Assembly (NCBI GenBank): GCA_009760885.1
Contig: CM019719.1
Coordinates: 31,932,084-31,996,083, forward strand
Origin: Achatina immaculata
Taxonomy: Eukaryota > Mollusca > Gastropoda > Stylommatophora > Achatinidae
Direction: 5' to 3'
DNA: 64,000 bases
Numbering within the stretch: position 1 is the first letter of the stretch; every line of letters starts with the position of its first letter. The notes under the pieces were generated by a model, which saw only the letters and a list, made by a program, of their open reading frames with translations, ran no database searches and was not told where the DNA came from. A program made the position numbers and the translations under genes. This document shows, in pieces, positions 46,180 to 57,837 of this stretch.

Positions 46180-49145
46180 AGGCAGATACGATGGGGAATA
46201 CCACGAAGGAGTGTGTATAATTATGTCAAATGTAGCAGCAAAGAGCCTTATAGAATGGGAACCAGTGAACAGTCGTATAATAAGAGCACAGTACAAACTA
46301 CGACATAGGAGAATGACAATCATACAAAGTTATACACCCACGAGCGATGCAGATGATGAAATAAAAGACTATTTCTATCACCAACTACAACAGCTCATTA
46401 ATAAAATCACTAAACACGACATCCTTAATTGTCATGGTAGACTTCAACGCCAAGTTAGGAAAAGATAACACTGATGTCAAAAAAGTAATGGGGAAAGAAG
46501 GAATTGATACGCTAAACCAGAATGGAGAAAGATGAATTGAACTATGTCTAATAGAAGGCATGATCATAGAAGGAACAATATTTCCACACAAAGAGATACA
46601 TAAAAACACATGGATATTTCCAGATGTTAGAACCAGAAACTAGATAGACAATTTTGTATCAGAAAGCAGTTCAGAACATCTCTGATAGATATAAGAGCAT
46701 ATAGAGGTGCAGATGTCAACAGTGACCGCATTCTGTATATAGGGAAAATAAGACTAAAACTGAAAAGCCAACACAGGAAATCAATATCCAGAAAGATAAA
46801 CAGCCACAGACTACAGGAAGAAAATACTAACAGGAACTTCAATCTGGAACTTACCAGTCATTTCATAAAACTCAGTGAGGCAGGGGAGATAGATACAGAT
46901 GAGTTATGGAACTTTTACAGCACAGTCATAATCACAGCAACAAAAACAAGAGCTGGACTGAAAAAAGGATAGATATCGGAAAACACATAGAAGCACATAT
47001 ATGAAAGACGAGCAGTCAAATTAGTCATGTTGAACGTAAAGACAGATTTTGGAAAAGATGTGGCAAGAGCAACATACAAAGAACTAGACAATAAACTAAA
47101 ATTTTCTGCTAGAAGAGATAAGAGAGGGTACATAGACAATATGGCGAAAGAAGCAGAGAAAGCACAAAAACAGGTGACAACAAAACTCTGTATAACATAC
47201 AAAAGAGGCTAACGGGTACTATTACATCCAAAGAAGGACCAATCTTTAGCAAAACTGGCACACTATTAACATCAAGTAAAGAACAAAAGAAAGGATGGAC
47301 CGAACACTTCTAAGAAATACTTAATCGACTACACCAAAAGAATTGATAGACCTTGGAACTGACTTACCAGCCCCACAACTAATGTCAACCTGGATGAAAT
47401 TACATTGCATGAAATTGAGACAGCAGTGAATCTAATGGCTAACAACAAAGCTGCAGGTGAAGATGAAATAATAACAGAAATGTTAAAAGCTATTAACAGT
47501 GTCAACATGAGCCAACTACAGAGAATGTTTAATACAGTTTTGGAAAAAAGAAAAGGCCCCTTCTAAATGGAAAAAAGGAATCATTGTTAAAATACCGAAA
47601 GAGGCAAACTTACTCGATTGCAATAATTGGAGAGGAGTAGCCCTATTATTAGCTGTGATAAAAGTATTTTGCAAAGTCATTCTGAATAGAATTCAATATA
47701 TAGTGGATGCTGTAATGAGAGTAGAACAAGCAGGATTTCGACGAGGAGAAGCTGTCTCGACCAGATCTTTACTCTAAGAATAATACTTGAAGAACATATT
47801 GAAAAGCAGAAACCCATTAATCCTGAACTTCATAGGCTTTAAAAAGCATGTGATAGAATACACAGAAGTTCATTGTGGAGAATTTTAAGTCTATAAAGTC
47901 TATATGGAATCAGTCAGTCAGTCATTTGCATGTTCCTTATTGAATTTTGCTTCAATAAAAACACTCCTGTAGGCCTCTCTGTTGTAAGATGCTAACGCGT
48001 CCATTCGCAGATCATCAATGATGTCTTGCGGCCATCTTCGCCCTGGTCTTCCTCTCTTTCTTTTTCCAATTATGTACCCTACCAAGACTGTCATCTCTAA
48101 ATTATCTCTTTCTTTTTCCCATTATGTACCCTTCCAAGACTGTCATCTCTAAATTATCTCTTTCTTTTTCCCATTATGTACCCTACTAAGACTGTCATCT
48201 CTAAATTATCATGACGTCTAATATGTTGACTATATGGAATACTATCTAAAATTGTCGACATCATTAAGGATCTCTACAACGGATGTATTTGTGCAGTCAA
48301 CACAGAAGAAGGAATGGGCGAATGGTTCCAGATTGAAACAGGCGTGAAAAAAGGATATATACTCCCTTGCTTTTTAGAATTACCATATACTTCATAATGA
48401 ACAAATGTTGCACAGGTAAAATGGGCACTGACTGAGTACATGGGACTCAACTTGAAGATCTTGATCTGCAGATGACATAACTCTTATCAGTGACAATGTG
48501 AACTTGATGCAAGAAAAAACAGATACCCTGTCTTCAAAGGCTAGTAAATTAGGACTTGAAATTAACAAGGAAAAAAAAAAAGAAAACTAATGAAATTTCC
48601 CATTAATCAAGAAGGAAAAATATACATAGAAGGAACAGCTTTTGAAGAAGTAAAACAATTTGCATACCTCAGCAGCTACATAGACCATTTTGGTCACACT
48701 AGTAAAGAAGTTAGAACTGCAAAAAGCAGCATTGACCTTCAAAAATCTTGATAATATATGGCACTTTTTAAAAAAAATAAATGCCTAATGAAAATACTCG
48801 GTATAAAGTGGAACGAATTCAAGAAAAACGCAGAGATAAGGCCAGATGAAGGAACAACAACCTGTCTCATGGTTGATCAGAAAAAGGAGATGGACATATG
48901 TCGATCACGTGATGGGAAGAAACAGTCAGGGAATCCCAAAACAAGCTATCAAGTGGAACACACAACGCCGATGAAAACAAGTCGACCACGTGAAACTCTA
49001 AGGAGGGCATTGTTAAAAGGGGTCAAATTAGTAGACATAAAATCCCTTGATTGGGTTGAAAAGGTCGCCGAAAACAGGAAATCTTTGCGAACTATCATGC
49101 GAGCCCTATGTGACATTTAACGGCACGGGAAGGATGTAAGATGTA
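46180..49145 (+). mobile_element. EN-RT LINE (family C), decayed and interrupted
   Basis: Frames together show an AP-endonuclease part (SLIEWEPVNSRIIRAQYKLR, TIIQSYTPTSDADDEIKDYF, a HDI...DFNAKLGK block, NTHGYFQ-like P-H-K-E-I-H) and then an RT part: MANNKAAGEDEIITEMLK, NNWRGVALLL, EQAGFRRG, SLWRIL, IKDLYNGCICAVNTEEGMGE, a decayed ADD box, and a basic end SRPRETLRRALLKGVKLVDI with RTIMRALCDI. It ends AACGGCACGGGAAGGATGTA with an (AAGT)n tail. Many stops and shifts. A family B copy sits at 47911-48229 within the RT. Confidence 0.85.
47911..48229 (-). mobile_element. LINE family B insertion in family C, flanked by an 11-bp TSD
   Basis: Flanks are CTATATGGAAT at 47900-47910 and 48230-48240. The insert is a minus-strand 3' fragment with a (CTGA)n tail, and its CTCTTTCTTTTTCCCATTAT + GTACCC...CTAAATTAT block is present three times in tandem (48050-48215, ~52-bp period). 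The host RT frame reads SLYG up to the first TSD copy and resumes with SKIVDIIKDLYNG after the second. Confidence 0.9.
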
Positions 49146-49149
49146 CGAG

Positions 49150-49965
49150 CAAGTAAGTAAGATACAGTCCATATTTATTAAACTATAGAGCAACTTCCAG
49201 CCAGTTTCTTTTTGCCAAAAAATAATTTATAATAATAATAATAATAATTTATTAAGGCGAAGCATGGAAATTAATCCAGGGGTTACAGAGTTAAGTTTTA
49301 TTAATGAATAATGAGACAACACAAAGCTAATAGCAACAAAAAGGCAAAATGCATGGAAAAAGTGAATACAGGTATAACCATAACAAATAAAGACTGAAGC
49401 ATGCTTTAAAACAAGGCATATTTGAATTTGAAACACTGACAAGTGCATGCTAGCAATTGTATTGTTAAAATAAAAAGCTCGGTTAATTCTTTTGGTGTTG
49501 TTTCAAAAATACGGTCAAGAGTAAGAAGATTGATATGGACTAGTCTAAAAGGAGTAGCAAAGAATTTGTAGTTATTATCCACTGCATTGTGTATAAGTAA
49601 TTGATGTTGGGGTTTATTCAGGCTGCTGGGTGGTGGAGTGGTTGGGATGGGGTGTATTATAGTCCAGGAGCGAGCAATAAAAATCTTACGCTACAAACAC
49701 CTGTCGAGAATTTGGGAGGTCATACTTTAACCTTGACCTCGGAGATTGACCGTATGTCTGGCGGTACGTTATATGCACGTCTTCCTGAACATATGTGAGA
49801 TGTGTCAATAAAGTAGTTAGACATACAAATTTTCAGCACACTCAGTCAGCACTATAAAATACAATGCTTACATATAAAATACCCTTCAGTGATTTGAAGG
49901 TTCAATAAAATTCCACAGAAACATTTGTTTTGTACTCTTTATTTATGCAGAAGTTTTTTTTTCAT
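49150..49965. other. Intronic DNA, nothing recognised
   Basis: Contains (AAT)n at 49228-49246. The short frame at 49601-49798 has no recognised domain. Confidence 0.4.
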
Positions 49966-50030
49966 AAAGTAATAATTAGTGTATGAGTATATAACTATAC
50001 ACGGAGCCACTGAAGTAAAGCTGTGATACC

Positions 50031-50430
50031 AAAATGTATAAACCAGAAAAAAAGTAGGAACAGCTTTATTACTTAACGAATACACAGTGGTGACGTTTCG
50101 CGTGAGCCTTAATCATGCATAAACATACAGGACGAAGAAATAGAGAGAGAGGAGATAAATTATAAATTCACATGAATGCTGTGTTTTTAAAAAATCAAAT
50201 AAAATGAATAGAGCACTTAGTTGTAACTTTCTCCATTCATTTTATTTGATTTTTTTTTTTTTGGTTTTGTTTTACCATAGCATTCATGTGAATTTATACT
50301 TTATCTCCTCTCTCTATTGTCTTTCTCCTGTGTGTTTTTGTATGATTAAGGCTCACGCCGAAACGTTACAGATGTGTATACTCGTTAAGTAATAAAGCTG
50401 TTCCTATTTTTTTCCTAGTTTATACATTTT
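50031..50430. mobile_element. Foldback element, copy 2
   Basis: Left AAAATGTATAAACCAGAAAA and right ...CCTAGTTTATACATTTT are inverted. The arms share AAAGTAGGAACAGCTTTATT, GTGACGTTTCGCGTGAGCCT (inverse GGCTCACGCCGAAACG) and a (GAG)A-rich block. The centre differs entirely from copy 1 (AAAATGAATAGAGCACTTAG...). Hammerhead-like GGCTCACGCC-GAAACGT remains but the CTGANGA box is degenerate (TATGATTA). Confidence 0.75.
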
Positions 50431-50484
50431 CATAAAGTGTAATCTGTCTTGGTTTTCTCAAGCGAGTTCTGTACTATGTTGTTA

Positions 50485-50700
50485 TATAACCGGGCAAAAA
50501 CGTCCGATTTGGCAATCAGCGTTCCATAGTTGACATACTAGCGAACCATGGCTGACCAACACCCTGTCCCACCTTTGCATTGGTACCCCTAGTAACAGAC
50601 CCAGTCTGGCTAAAGCGGCAGGGATTGTTGTGGTGTCCATGGTAGTGGAGTGTGCTAAGGAAGCACTGCGCATCGACTGGCTTTTAGCTGCACTCAAGGA
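50485..50700 (-). repeat. Dispersed repeat, family D, copy 4
   Basis: Minus strand matches copies at 481-830 and 15640-15965 through TTCCTTAGCA, CTAGGGGTACCAATGC, GTGGGACAGG and GGTCAGCCATGGTTCGCTAG. Confidence 0.7.
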
Positions 50701-50816
50701 CTGAAAAAGATATTTAAAGGGAATTTAACTGCAAAAACGTGTATTTTGTGAGATAAATTAAAACATTTCGAAGCTGGGGCCTTTAGTGAAGTCACTTTCG
50801 GTATGAAATACGGCAC

Positions 50817-50848
<32 letters not shown>

Positions 50849-51449
50849 ACATTAAGAACCTCTGAGGAACAAATCTAAGCATAACTTGTACTGAATAATG
50901 GACGCAGAAGAAAAAAAATATATAATAATTAAACACAAATTATGACCGACTGGTGTGTCATAGCGCGCGGCAGATTACATAGAAATAAAATAAATAATTC
51001 TATCTTTGACAATTAATGTGCAAGGCATGAAGTAGCGTAACTGGGGCAATAAAAGAATAATAATATTAATAAGAGAATACACATATTCATAACCTGTCGT
51101 AGATATGGGTTTAATGATTACGGGAGCTGAAATGAGTCTAGCTTACAGTATTCTGCACAGAAATAATGTAGTGTTTTACTATGTTCTATCCTTAACATTG
51201 TATGATCATCTCCCTTATACCTAACATAGTTGTCTGCCTTGTACATAACATGAGTATATAAAAATCACATTACACACTATCTATCCAATACACTGCTGCT
51301 CTCTGTCCTTATATTTTTCAAATTAATGTGGTTACTTACCCATAAAGCTAAATGGTTTTTGTATAATTCACATCCTAAAACCATATTAAACTTTTCTATT
51401 CAACAAAACATAATAATCTGCTTCTCTGATCATATAAATATGGTGCTTT

Positions 51450-51775
51450 TCCAGACAAAATGAATATCAAGTTAGCTTCCCCGAAAATCATGGTTAGTTT
51501 CCTTGATCAAATGGATGTCGTGGTTACATTATTGGATCAAATAAACGCCATGGTTACCATCCCGGATCAAACGAATGTGATGGTTAGCTTCCCACATCAA
51601 ATGAATGCCACAGTTATCTTGCTGGATTAAATAAATGTAAGGTTACCTTCTCATATCAAATAGACATCATGGTTAGCTTCCCCAGTAAACTGAATATCGT
51701 TGTTCGCTTTTCTGATCAAAGGAATATCATGGTTAGTTTCCCTGATCAACAGAATATCATGTTTACCTACCCTGT
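51450..51775 (+). repeat. Degenerate ~33-bp tandem repeat abutting exon 3
   Basis: About ten diverged units of GATCAAATGAATGTCATGGT + TAGCTTCCC. The last unit runs to the exon 3 donor side. Confidence 0.75.
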
Positions 51776-51814
51776 TCACAAGAATGTCTCCTTCTGTTAA
51801 GAATATGCTCACGT
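51771..51814 (-). CDS. Astacin-MAM protease, exon 3: propeptide aspartate-switch segment
   Basis: A 44-nt exon encoding DVSIFLTEGDILVNR (the Asp codon is split with exon 2). The FLTEGDI stretch resembles the astacin propeptide motif F-x-G-D, whose Asp binds the catalytic zinc in the zymogen; the role is established for the family and applied here by homology. Phase 1 entry and phase 0 exit use the donor GTAGGT at 51770. A second donor (GTAAAC) four bases downstream would give phase 1 and break the join to exon 4, so the first is preferred. The exon directly abuts a degenerate ~33-bp tandem repeat in the following intron. Confidence 0.72.
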
Positions 51815-51889
51815 CTGAAAATATATGACACAAGTATTGGGCGATCAACAGCGATTACTTTACACAAAGTAGAGTCAATGAAGGCACGG

Positions 51890-52550
51890 ATGATACAGCA
51901 CTGCTAATATGCAGGCATCCCCCGATTTTCAATCATTCGCTTTTCAACCGCCTGTTCTTTCAGTCATTTTCAGTTATAACCAGAACCCACTCATTCGACC
52001 CACTTTCGACACATTTCAACCATTGAAACACTGTATATTCGTTGCCTTTTTTTTATATAATTCAAGAATCAAAATATTTAAAGATAAGCCTATATGCATT
52101 TAATTTGTTTTATCTTGCACGTGCATTCGCAACTGATTATAGTGTATTAAAGATTTTTTCGATTGTCAAAATCCAATTAAAAAAAAAACTTTAAAAAAAG
52201 TCTGGATTCCACTTTTCGACCGATGTTCAACCGTGCTCCTTCTCCTAATCAGAAGAATAAGTGGGGGGGGGGGGGGGTGCCTATAAGTAAATTTGATGCA
52301 TCAAGTGCCTTTTAAAACAGCTTTTCACTCAGAACCACGGTTAATGGCTAAATGATATAAACAAGGACAATTTATGGACAATTTTAGTCAATCCCCAGTT
52401 AAACCCTCTCCTATAGATTTTTTTTTAGAAATATTAATTTATTTCTGATTTCTGTATATATTTTTTTTAATAGCTCTGCCTGTGCGTTATACAAACTTTG
52501 CGTAAACTGAACTTGCGTAAAGTGAGATTTCCTAAACATAACTATATAAG
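51890..52550. other. Intron between exons 2 and 3
   Basis: AT-rich; poly-G at 52262-52277. No feature recognised. Confidence 0.4.
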
Positions 52551-52556
52551 ACATAC

Positions 52557-52602
52557 CTAAATTCTCCTCTGGATTGACGGCGCTGTACGTGGATGTCTCA
52601 GT
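52557..52602 (-). CDS. Astacin-MAM protease, exon 2: propeptide
   Basis: A 46-nt exon, acceptor TTTCAG (T-rich tract upstream) and donor GTATGT. It enters in phase 0 from exon 1 and leaves in phase 1. It encodes TETSTYSAVNPEENL plus the first base of an Asp codon. On its own it is too short to be convincing. Support comes from the clean splice sites and from its phase joining both the signal-peptide exon and the propeptide exon with the F-x-x-x-G-D motif. It is part of the astacin propeptide, which blocks the active site before activation. Confidence 0.65.
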
Positions 52603-52609
52603 CTGAAAA

Positions 52610-53490
52610 AAAAAGAAATGAAATATGATAAATAATGACTATAAAATATTCTGAGAAAAAAGCATCAATTTGTTTTCAATGGGCAGCTTTATGTGTATTC
52701 ACACATTCATTGTTTGTTCATTAATGTTCTCGCATTCTTCTGCATGCTTGGCCTCTTTTGCCCGCATAGTTTTTGTATGAGGATATTTTTTTTCTTTAGA
52801 AATATAGCACTGGAATGAATAGTAAAATATCCTATAGATAAAATATCATTTAATTACCCAGCAAACTAGAACACGAGTAAGTCATAGAGAAAAGATGATT
52901 TACGGAAGAAAGGCTTCTCGAATGCAGCAGAGAATGACGGTTGAGAGTTGTTAATGAATTAAATACCCGGATGTTATTCTTTGCTTGGGTGTGCAAAAAC
53001 TGACATGCTCCACCAACCCCTTTTTCAAAATGGGTGCGTTTCTTGAAAACGTGTTTTTTATTCGTGTTCTTAAAGCTGTGAAGCTGAGCTCTTTGTTATT
53101 CTAAGCAGGCGTGATTGTGACAGTGATGGAAGTTCATGCTGATAATGATAATCTTAGCGTTTCTTTTCCTTCCTTTTCGTGAACACCCACACCAAGATGA
53201 AACGTTCCCCGACAAGACAGGCAGCAGTATCATACTTCCCAGTCAACTCCACCACCCCGATACCTATTCTTTCACCAGTCTGTTGTGACTCGGCTGTTTC
53301 TTGATAGCTCTGCAAAGAACTCGGTCTGGACCTTCACTGGCTATTGGTTCCCAGCTCTAGCCACAGAATGAGAGCATCAACGATAGATTTTTTTCCTCAC
53401 TATCATCAAATCAAAATCCACGAAATATAAAACATTTTAGAGATAATTTAAGCACCCAGCTTCTTCTTCCTTGATCAGCTGCTGAACTCA
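52610..53490. other. Intron between exons 1 and 2
   Basis: No coding signal or repeat identified until the LINE relic at about 53500. Confidence 0.4.
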
Positions 53491-53499
53491 ACAGCTTTC

Positions 53500-53725
53500 T
53501 GAGCCTTTCAGGTTCATTACTGCAGACAAGACACGTCTCCATTACTCTCTTTTCTTGGTATTTTTTCGCGCCAGTTGTCGACTCCAAGAACGAGTATATC
53601 TACTTCTAGGTTGTCTCCCCACCGTTGTCCATGTCTACCAGGCGGTCTATCCGCTTTCTTCACTTCTGTATAGGCCGTCTTTGTCTGCCTGTCTTCCTCT
53701 GTTCTCTCTGAATGCCCATTTAAGT
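53500..53725 (-). mobile_element. LINE 3' relic, family E copy 2
   Basis: Homologous to 36130-36400 through TACTGCAGACAAGACACGTC, CTACTTCTAGGTTGTCTCCC and a CACTTCTGTATAG-type block. It lies within 50 bp of the exon 1 donor. Confidence 0.55.
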
Positions 53726-53771
53726 ATTATTAAAATTTAAGCATCAATCAGAAAGAAAATAGGCATGTTAC

Positions 53772-53880
53772 CTGATACAATGGAAAAGCTCTGACCAAGA
53801 AGAAGAGAAACGACACTAAAGTGAGCTCAAACGTCCAGTTGGGAAGCATTTTGTGGCTCATCCAGTATTACACCAAGAAC
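53772..53880 (-). CDS. Astacin-MAM protease, exon 1: start codon and signal peptide
   Basis: Read on the minus strand, this exon lies between an acceptor (CAG before 53880) and a GTAACA donor at 53771-53770. The ATG at 53861-53859 opens 30 codons ending exactly at the donor (phase 0). A second in-frame ATG four codons later (53849) could also be used. The peptide has a polar start (MSHKMLPNW), a hydrophobic core (LTLVSFLFFLV) and a small-residue region (RAFP), which is the layout of a secretory signal peptide. An acceptor directly upstream of the ATG means a noncoding 5' exon should lie at higher coordinates. Known: astacins are secreted as pre-pro-enzymes. Assignment to this gene is inferred from phase match with the next exon and from the shared strand and order. 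Confidence 0.75.
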
Positions 53881-54399
53881 CTGTGATTAAAGAGAAAGAA
53901 ACAAAGTTAATACAGTCATCAGCAAAAATGTGAATGAGCGATACCAGAACACGTTACCACTAACTCGACAATAAAATGGACTATCACCGCAAGTTGATGG
54001 CGACATATTCTGAAGAAAACTTCGAAATAAAAAGAACTATAGACATGCCATTTTTATCTTGAAACGGTAGGCACAACATGTCAGTCAGAGATGGTGGCAT
54101 GATAATGTCACACAAATCTATAATTAAATGGGAGTGCCCTGATTGTGATGAAGCCATTTTCCGAACAACGAGCGAACGAGCACACAGCGTGAACTAGGAA
54201 TAATTATAAAGTGTCAATAATCAAATTAACCACGTGTCGAGGCGTTAATGAAATGTCTAATCAAGCATGAGTGCCAAAATGATAAATTTGAATACTGTTT
54301 GTTGGCTTCCAAAAATAAATAATTTTGGCTTGTGACCCTTTCAATGGTGCCCTCAAATTGAAACTTTGTATTTGGCGGGCATAAAGTCCCAGAAACTTC

Positions 54400-54403
54400 A
54401 AAA

Positions 54404-54452
<49 letters not shown>
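54400..54452 (+). repeat. (TC)n microsatellite
   Basis: About 22 TC units, upstream of the gene's first recognised exon. Confidence 0.9.
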
Positions 54453-54458
<6 letters not shown>

Positions 54459-54539
54459 TGATTCGCCAGCCATCAAGTACTAAAATGACATACATAGTGT
54501 TAGAAATTATTTTAATGTTTGTTAAAAACATATGTTAGA

Positions 54540-54860
54540 AGATCTGTATTTACAATGTATTTTTGTTTATGTATATGTATGTGTGTGTGCGTGTATGTGT
54601 GTGAGTGCTATTTTATTAGGCTAATTACTTCTTCTCTTTTACTTTGAATATAACAGTTTAATCTTACACTCTTTTGATATGTTTTTTCCTAATGTAATTT
54701 GTATTAAACCGAGTGTGTGAGAAGAATGAAAGATGGAGCGATGAAGGGCAGAATGTAAGATGGGCCTGCGTGCCCAATTCTTTACCCTTTAAAAATAAAG
54801 ATCATTCATTCATTCATTCATTCATTCATTCATGCTCTCTCTCTCTCATACTGTTGGCTC
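54540..54860 (+). repeat. CT-tailed repeat, family F, copy 1
   Basis: GTGTGAGAAGAATGAAAGATGG ... GCCCAATTCTTTACCCTTTA ... GATCATTCATTC(ATTC)n then TCTCTCTC. Homologous to the next two copies. Confidence 0.7.
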
Positions 54861-54949
54861 GCTAACTACCAAGTTTTGTTATAAAAAAAAACATAATCCA
54901 ATACGTAACTTGTCAGTAAATTTTCTTAATAGGTGTGAAAAAATATGAT

Positions 54950-55337
54950 GTGATAAGAACTGCATTGAAAACATGTGTGTGTGTGTATGTGTGAGTTATC
55001 TTGTTATATTAGTTACCTCCCATGTAGTTCATTATACAGGTATTATATTTGTGAATGTAATAGCTTCATTTTACATTCTGAGATATGTTTTAATATATTC
55101 TGTATACCTGGACTAAAATCGAATGCGTGGTAAGAATGAAAGATGAGTGATGAAAGGCAGAATATCATGCGATAATGCATGCCCAATTCTCCACCTTTCG
55201 AAGATAAATGAAGATCATTCATTCATTCTCTCTCTGTGTCTCTGTCTGCCTGTCTCTCTTTGTCTGTCTTTGTCTGTCTCTTTTGTCTCTCTCGTTTGTG
55301 TCTCTTTGTCTCTCTCTCTCTCTCTCTCTCCCTGAAA
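54950..55337 (+). repeat. CT-tailed repeat, family F, copy 2
   Basis: Shares TTACCTCCCATGTAGTTCAT, GGTAAGAATGAAAGATGAGT, GCATGCCCAATTCTCCACCT and GATCATTCATTCATTC with the other copies and ends in a long CTCT/CTGT tract. Confidence 0.75.
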
Positions 55338-55548
55338 TAGTAGTTCTTAACCCTTCTTTGGGGAGCGCCGTAGACCCCTCTTTCCAGTCTGAAAACCGCT
55401 GTGGATCCCACAGTAAGGCAATAAATATAACCACGGTAATGGTAAGATTTTATTATCCAGCCAATCATTTGCTGGTTTATGAACCTGCAAAAATCCCTCT
55501 GTGGACCGTTTGGGGGTCCATGGACCCCAGATTAAGAACCACCGTTCT
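55338..55548. mobile_element. Small hAT-like MITE
   Basis: Left TAGTTCTTAACCCTTC and right (inverted) CGGTGGTTCTTAATCTG. Internal GGGGTCCATGGACCCC palindrome as in the 16.6-kb MITE. No ORF. Inserted directly after the CT tract of repeat F. Confidence 0.65.
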
Positions 55549-55999
55549 ATGATATTCGTTACTTTTTTAAAAAAGAAATCCTAAAGCTCCTTTAAGTTTC
55601 TCCCGATGATTCTGAAGCAGGACAAAGGTTAGCGACTACAAGTATTCAAATAATCGTATTCGTCTGACTAAGCAAATTCCTTCTTCTTCTTCTTCTTCTT
55701 CTTCGTGGTACACATAATAAAGATGTATGCCCTCGACACATGTTGTTGCACAAGTCGTCACCCAGTGATTAGGCAAAAGGGAAAAACGATGCCCCCTCTG
55801 TCTCGTCACTTTCGAACGAAGGTGTGGGATCGCATCCCACTTGTCACCTTCCACTAGTCAAGGTTTTTTGCCGGAGCTATGGAGCCCATACACCATACTG
55901 AGATTTCCCATCGCAGGAGGAGAACGTAGGACTTGCAGCGTGCAGTGAAGATAACTCTTCAATAATTTAGCTTTTTTCAGTGTATAACGAATTAATAGT

Positions 56000-56290
56000 T
56001 TTAAGTACGATTACATCATCACTATCAGTCCTATGTACTTCCAATAGAGCATAGGGTATCAACAAAGGTTCTCCAGTCAGTCCTGTCTTGAGAAAGCTGG
56101 GATACCTCAAACCATGTCTTTCCCGCTTTCTTTACTTCTTCCTGTATTGTGCATCTCCTTGTCCCCAATGGCCTAACCCTCTTTCTTTTCCATTGAGGTG
56201 CCCAAGCCAAGGTGGTATAGGGGGTTTTTTTTCCATTCGAAATATGTGGCCCAGCCATTTCTATCTTCGTCTTTTGATCTCTTTAGTAAT
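56000..56290 (-). mobile_element. LINE C-terminal relic
   Basis: Minus-strand frame 56031-56258 reads APQWKRKRVRPLGTRRCTIQ, KAGKTWFEVSQLSQDRTDWR and TFVDTLCSIGST, the W...LSQDR.WR..V.ALCS end of EN-RT LINE ORF2. Confidence 0.7.
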
Positions 56291-56414
56291 GTTCTCTGAG
56301 CCAATTTGTACGGTTACATATGCACTGAAAGTTACCTATGTTAGATAAATGAAGTCTTGCTTCCCCACAGAGATTTCTTGCCTCGATACTGAAGGAGTTT
56401 CATTACATTTTTAT

Positions 56415-56635
56415 AGAATGTAATTTAGAGGAGACAGTCCTGGAAGGGGAAATAATGGGGAAAAGAAAGAGGAAGACCAAGGTTGCAAGACATCGGTGAT
56501 GATCTGCGAATGGGCGCATCAGCAGCAGGGCATCTTGCTTACAACCGAGAGGCCTACAGGAGAGCTGTTAGGGAGGCAAAGTTCCGCAAGGGACATGTGA
56601 ATGACTGACTAACTGACTGACTGACTGATACTGCA
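56415..56635 (+). mobile_element. LINE family B 3' fragment with (CTGA)n tail
   Basis: EETVLEGEIMGKRKRKTKV-like start, then the ATCTTGCTTACAACCGAGAG block, GGCAAAGTTCCGCAAGGGAC, and (CTGA)n tail. The CTGA tail matches that of the insertion at 47911. Confidence 0.8.
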
Positions 56636-56639
56636 GGCA

Positions 56640-57830
56640 TTTTGATTATGCTTGACGCAGACTCGGTTTAAAGTTACCGTAAATCCAACAATCGTGAAAG
56701 GACGAGATGGAGCAAGCCTCATCATGACTCTCTGAAACAGAATCAGCCAGAGGTAAAAGGTTAGATATGGGGATAGGTGGACTATTGCTTTAAACGGCGT
56801 AAAGAAAGAGTAGCTTCCCTTGTTAGAAATCTATTTTATGAAACTTAGGTGTCAAAGATGGGTTTATGCAGTGCGATGACTGAGAGATGTAATGTCGCAC
56901 GAAAGAACACAAAGTGTGAACGGATAGGTAGAGACGCAGAAAAAAAGATTAGGACCGGAGAGAAGACAGGTGGTTGAGATGTAGAGCAGAAGTAAAGATT
57001 ATGTTTCAGTGGTGGTGGTTCAAGTTAATGTAGTTCTCGTATTGGTAGTTTCAGCTGGGTTTTGCAGATGTAGAGTGCAAGTTGTCGTGTGTCCTTTTTA
57101 GGACAGTTGGTGGCATGTAACTTGCTAGTTTTTGTCCTGTTAGGACATCTAGACAGCCATGATGTTACCCAGTTTGTCGGTTTAATTGTGGGCATTATGC
57201 TAGTGGTCAATTTTTAATTTATGGAAATTTCAATAATGTGTTGTGAATTTCAGTGGTGCTGATATTTTTATTATGCATCTGTAAGTATTCGCATTTAGGT
57301 ATTTATTGTTCTGGTCATTCTATGTTTTAGGCTCTTTCTCCTCGTATGGCAAACAAGTTCTTGCCGGGGAGTTGGGTAGTTTCCTGTAATTTCCAACTCT
57401 GCCACGAGGCAGTACTCTTTTTCCGTCTTAATAAAGTCATCTCTCTTTTTGCCATTAGTAAACTTAGGTTCTGTGTGTTAAACCTACACCAATCTTCGTT
57501 ACTTATCTCTGTTGAGATGTCAAGTTTGGAGACTGCCAAGTCTAGTTTACTCGCACTGTTGTTGTCCTAGTGGAAAAGTCGTGTACCTGGGTAATTGCCT
57601 TGTTTCTTAGTGTTTAACAGAGAAACAGAGTTAAGAGAAGATCCTGGATCATATCCATTATAGTCGAACTAGAGAGAAATTCTCTTTAAAAAAAAAACAA
57701 TCACTCTTCTAGGAAGATTATAGTAACAAGAGTAGTACACTTCTTGGTAGCTAGTGCCGATCCCGGGCACGCATTCGCATCACATAGACAGATACGTGTT
57801 CAGCTGGCGCACATTCTCTTGGTGAGCATG
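56640..57830. other. Intergenic DNA, nothing recognised
   Basis: Frames at 57025-57570 on both strands lack known domains. No repeat assignment. Confidence 0.4.
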
Positions 57831-57837
57831 ATCATCC

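Noticed and set aside
51767..51814. Alternative exon 3 with donor GTAAAC four bases downstream
   Set aside because: Would leave phase 1 and fail to join exon 4, whose frame is fixed by the astacin motif.
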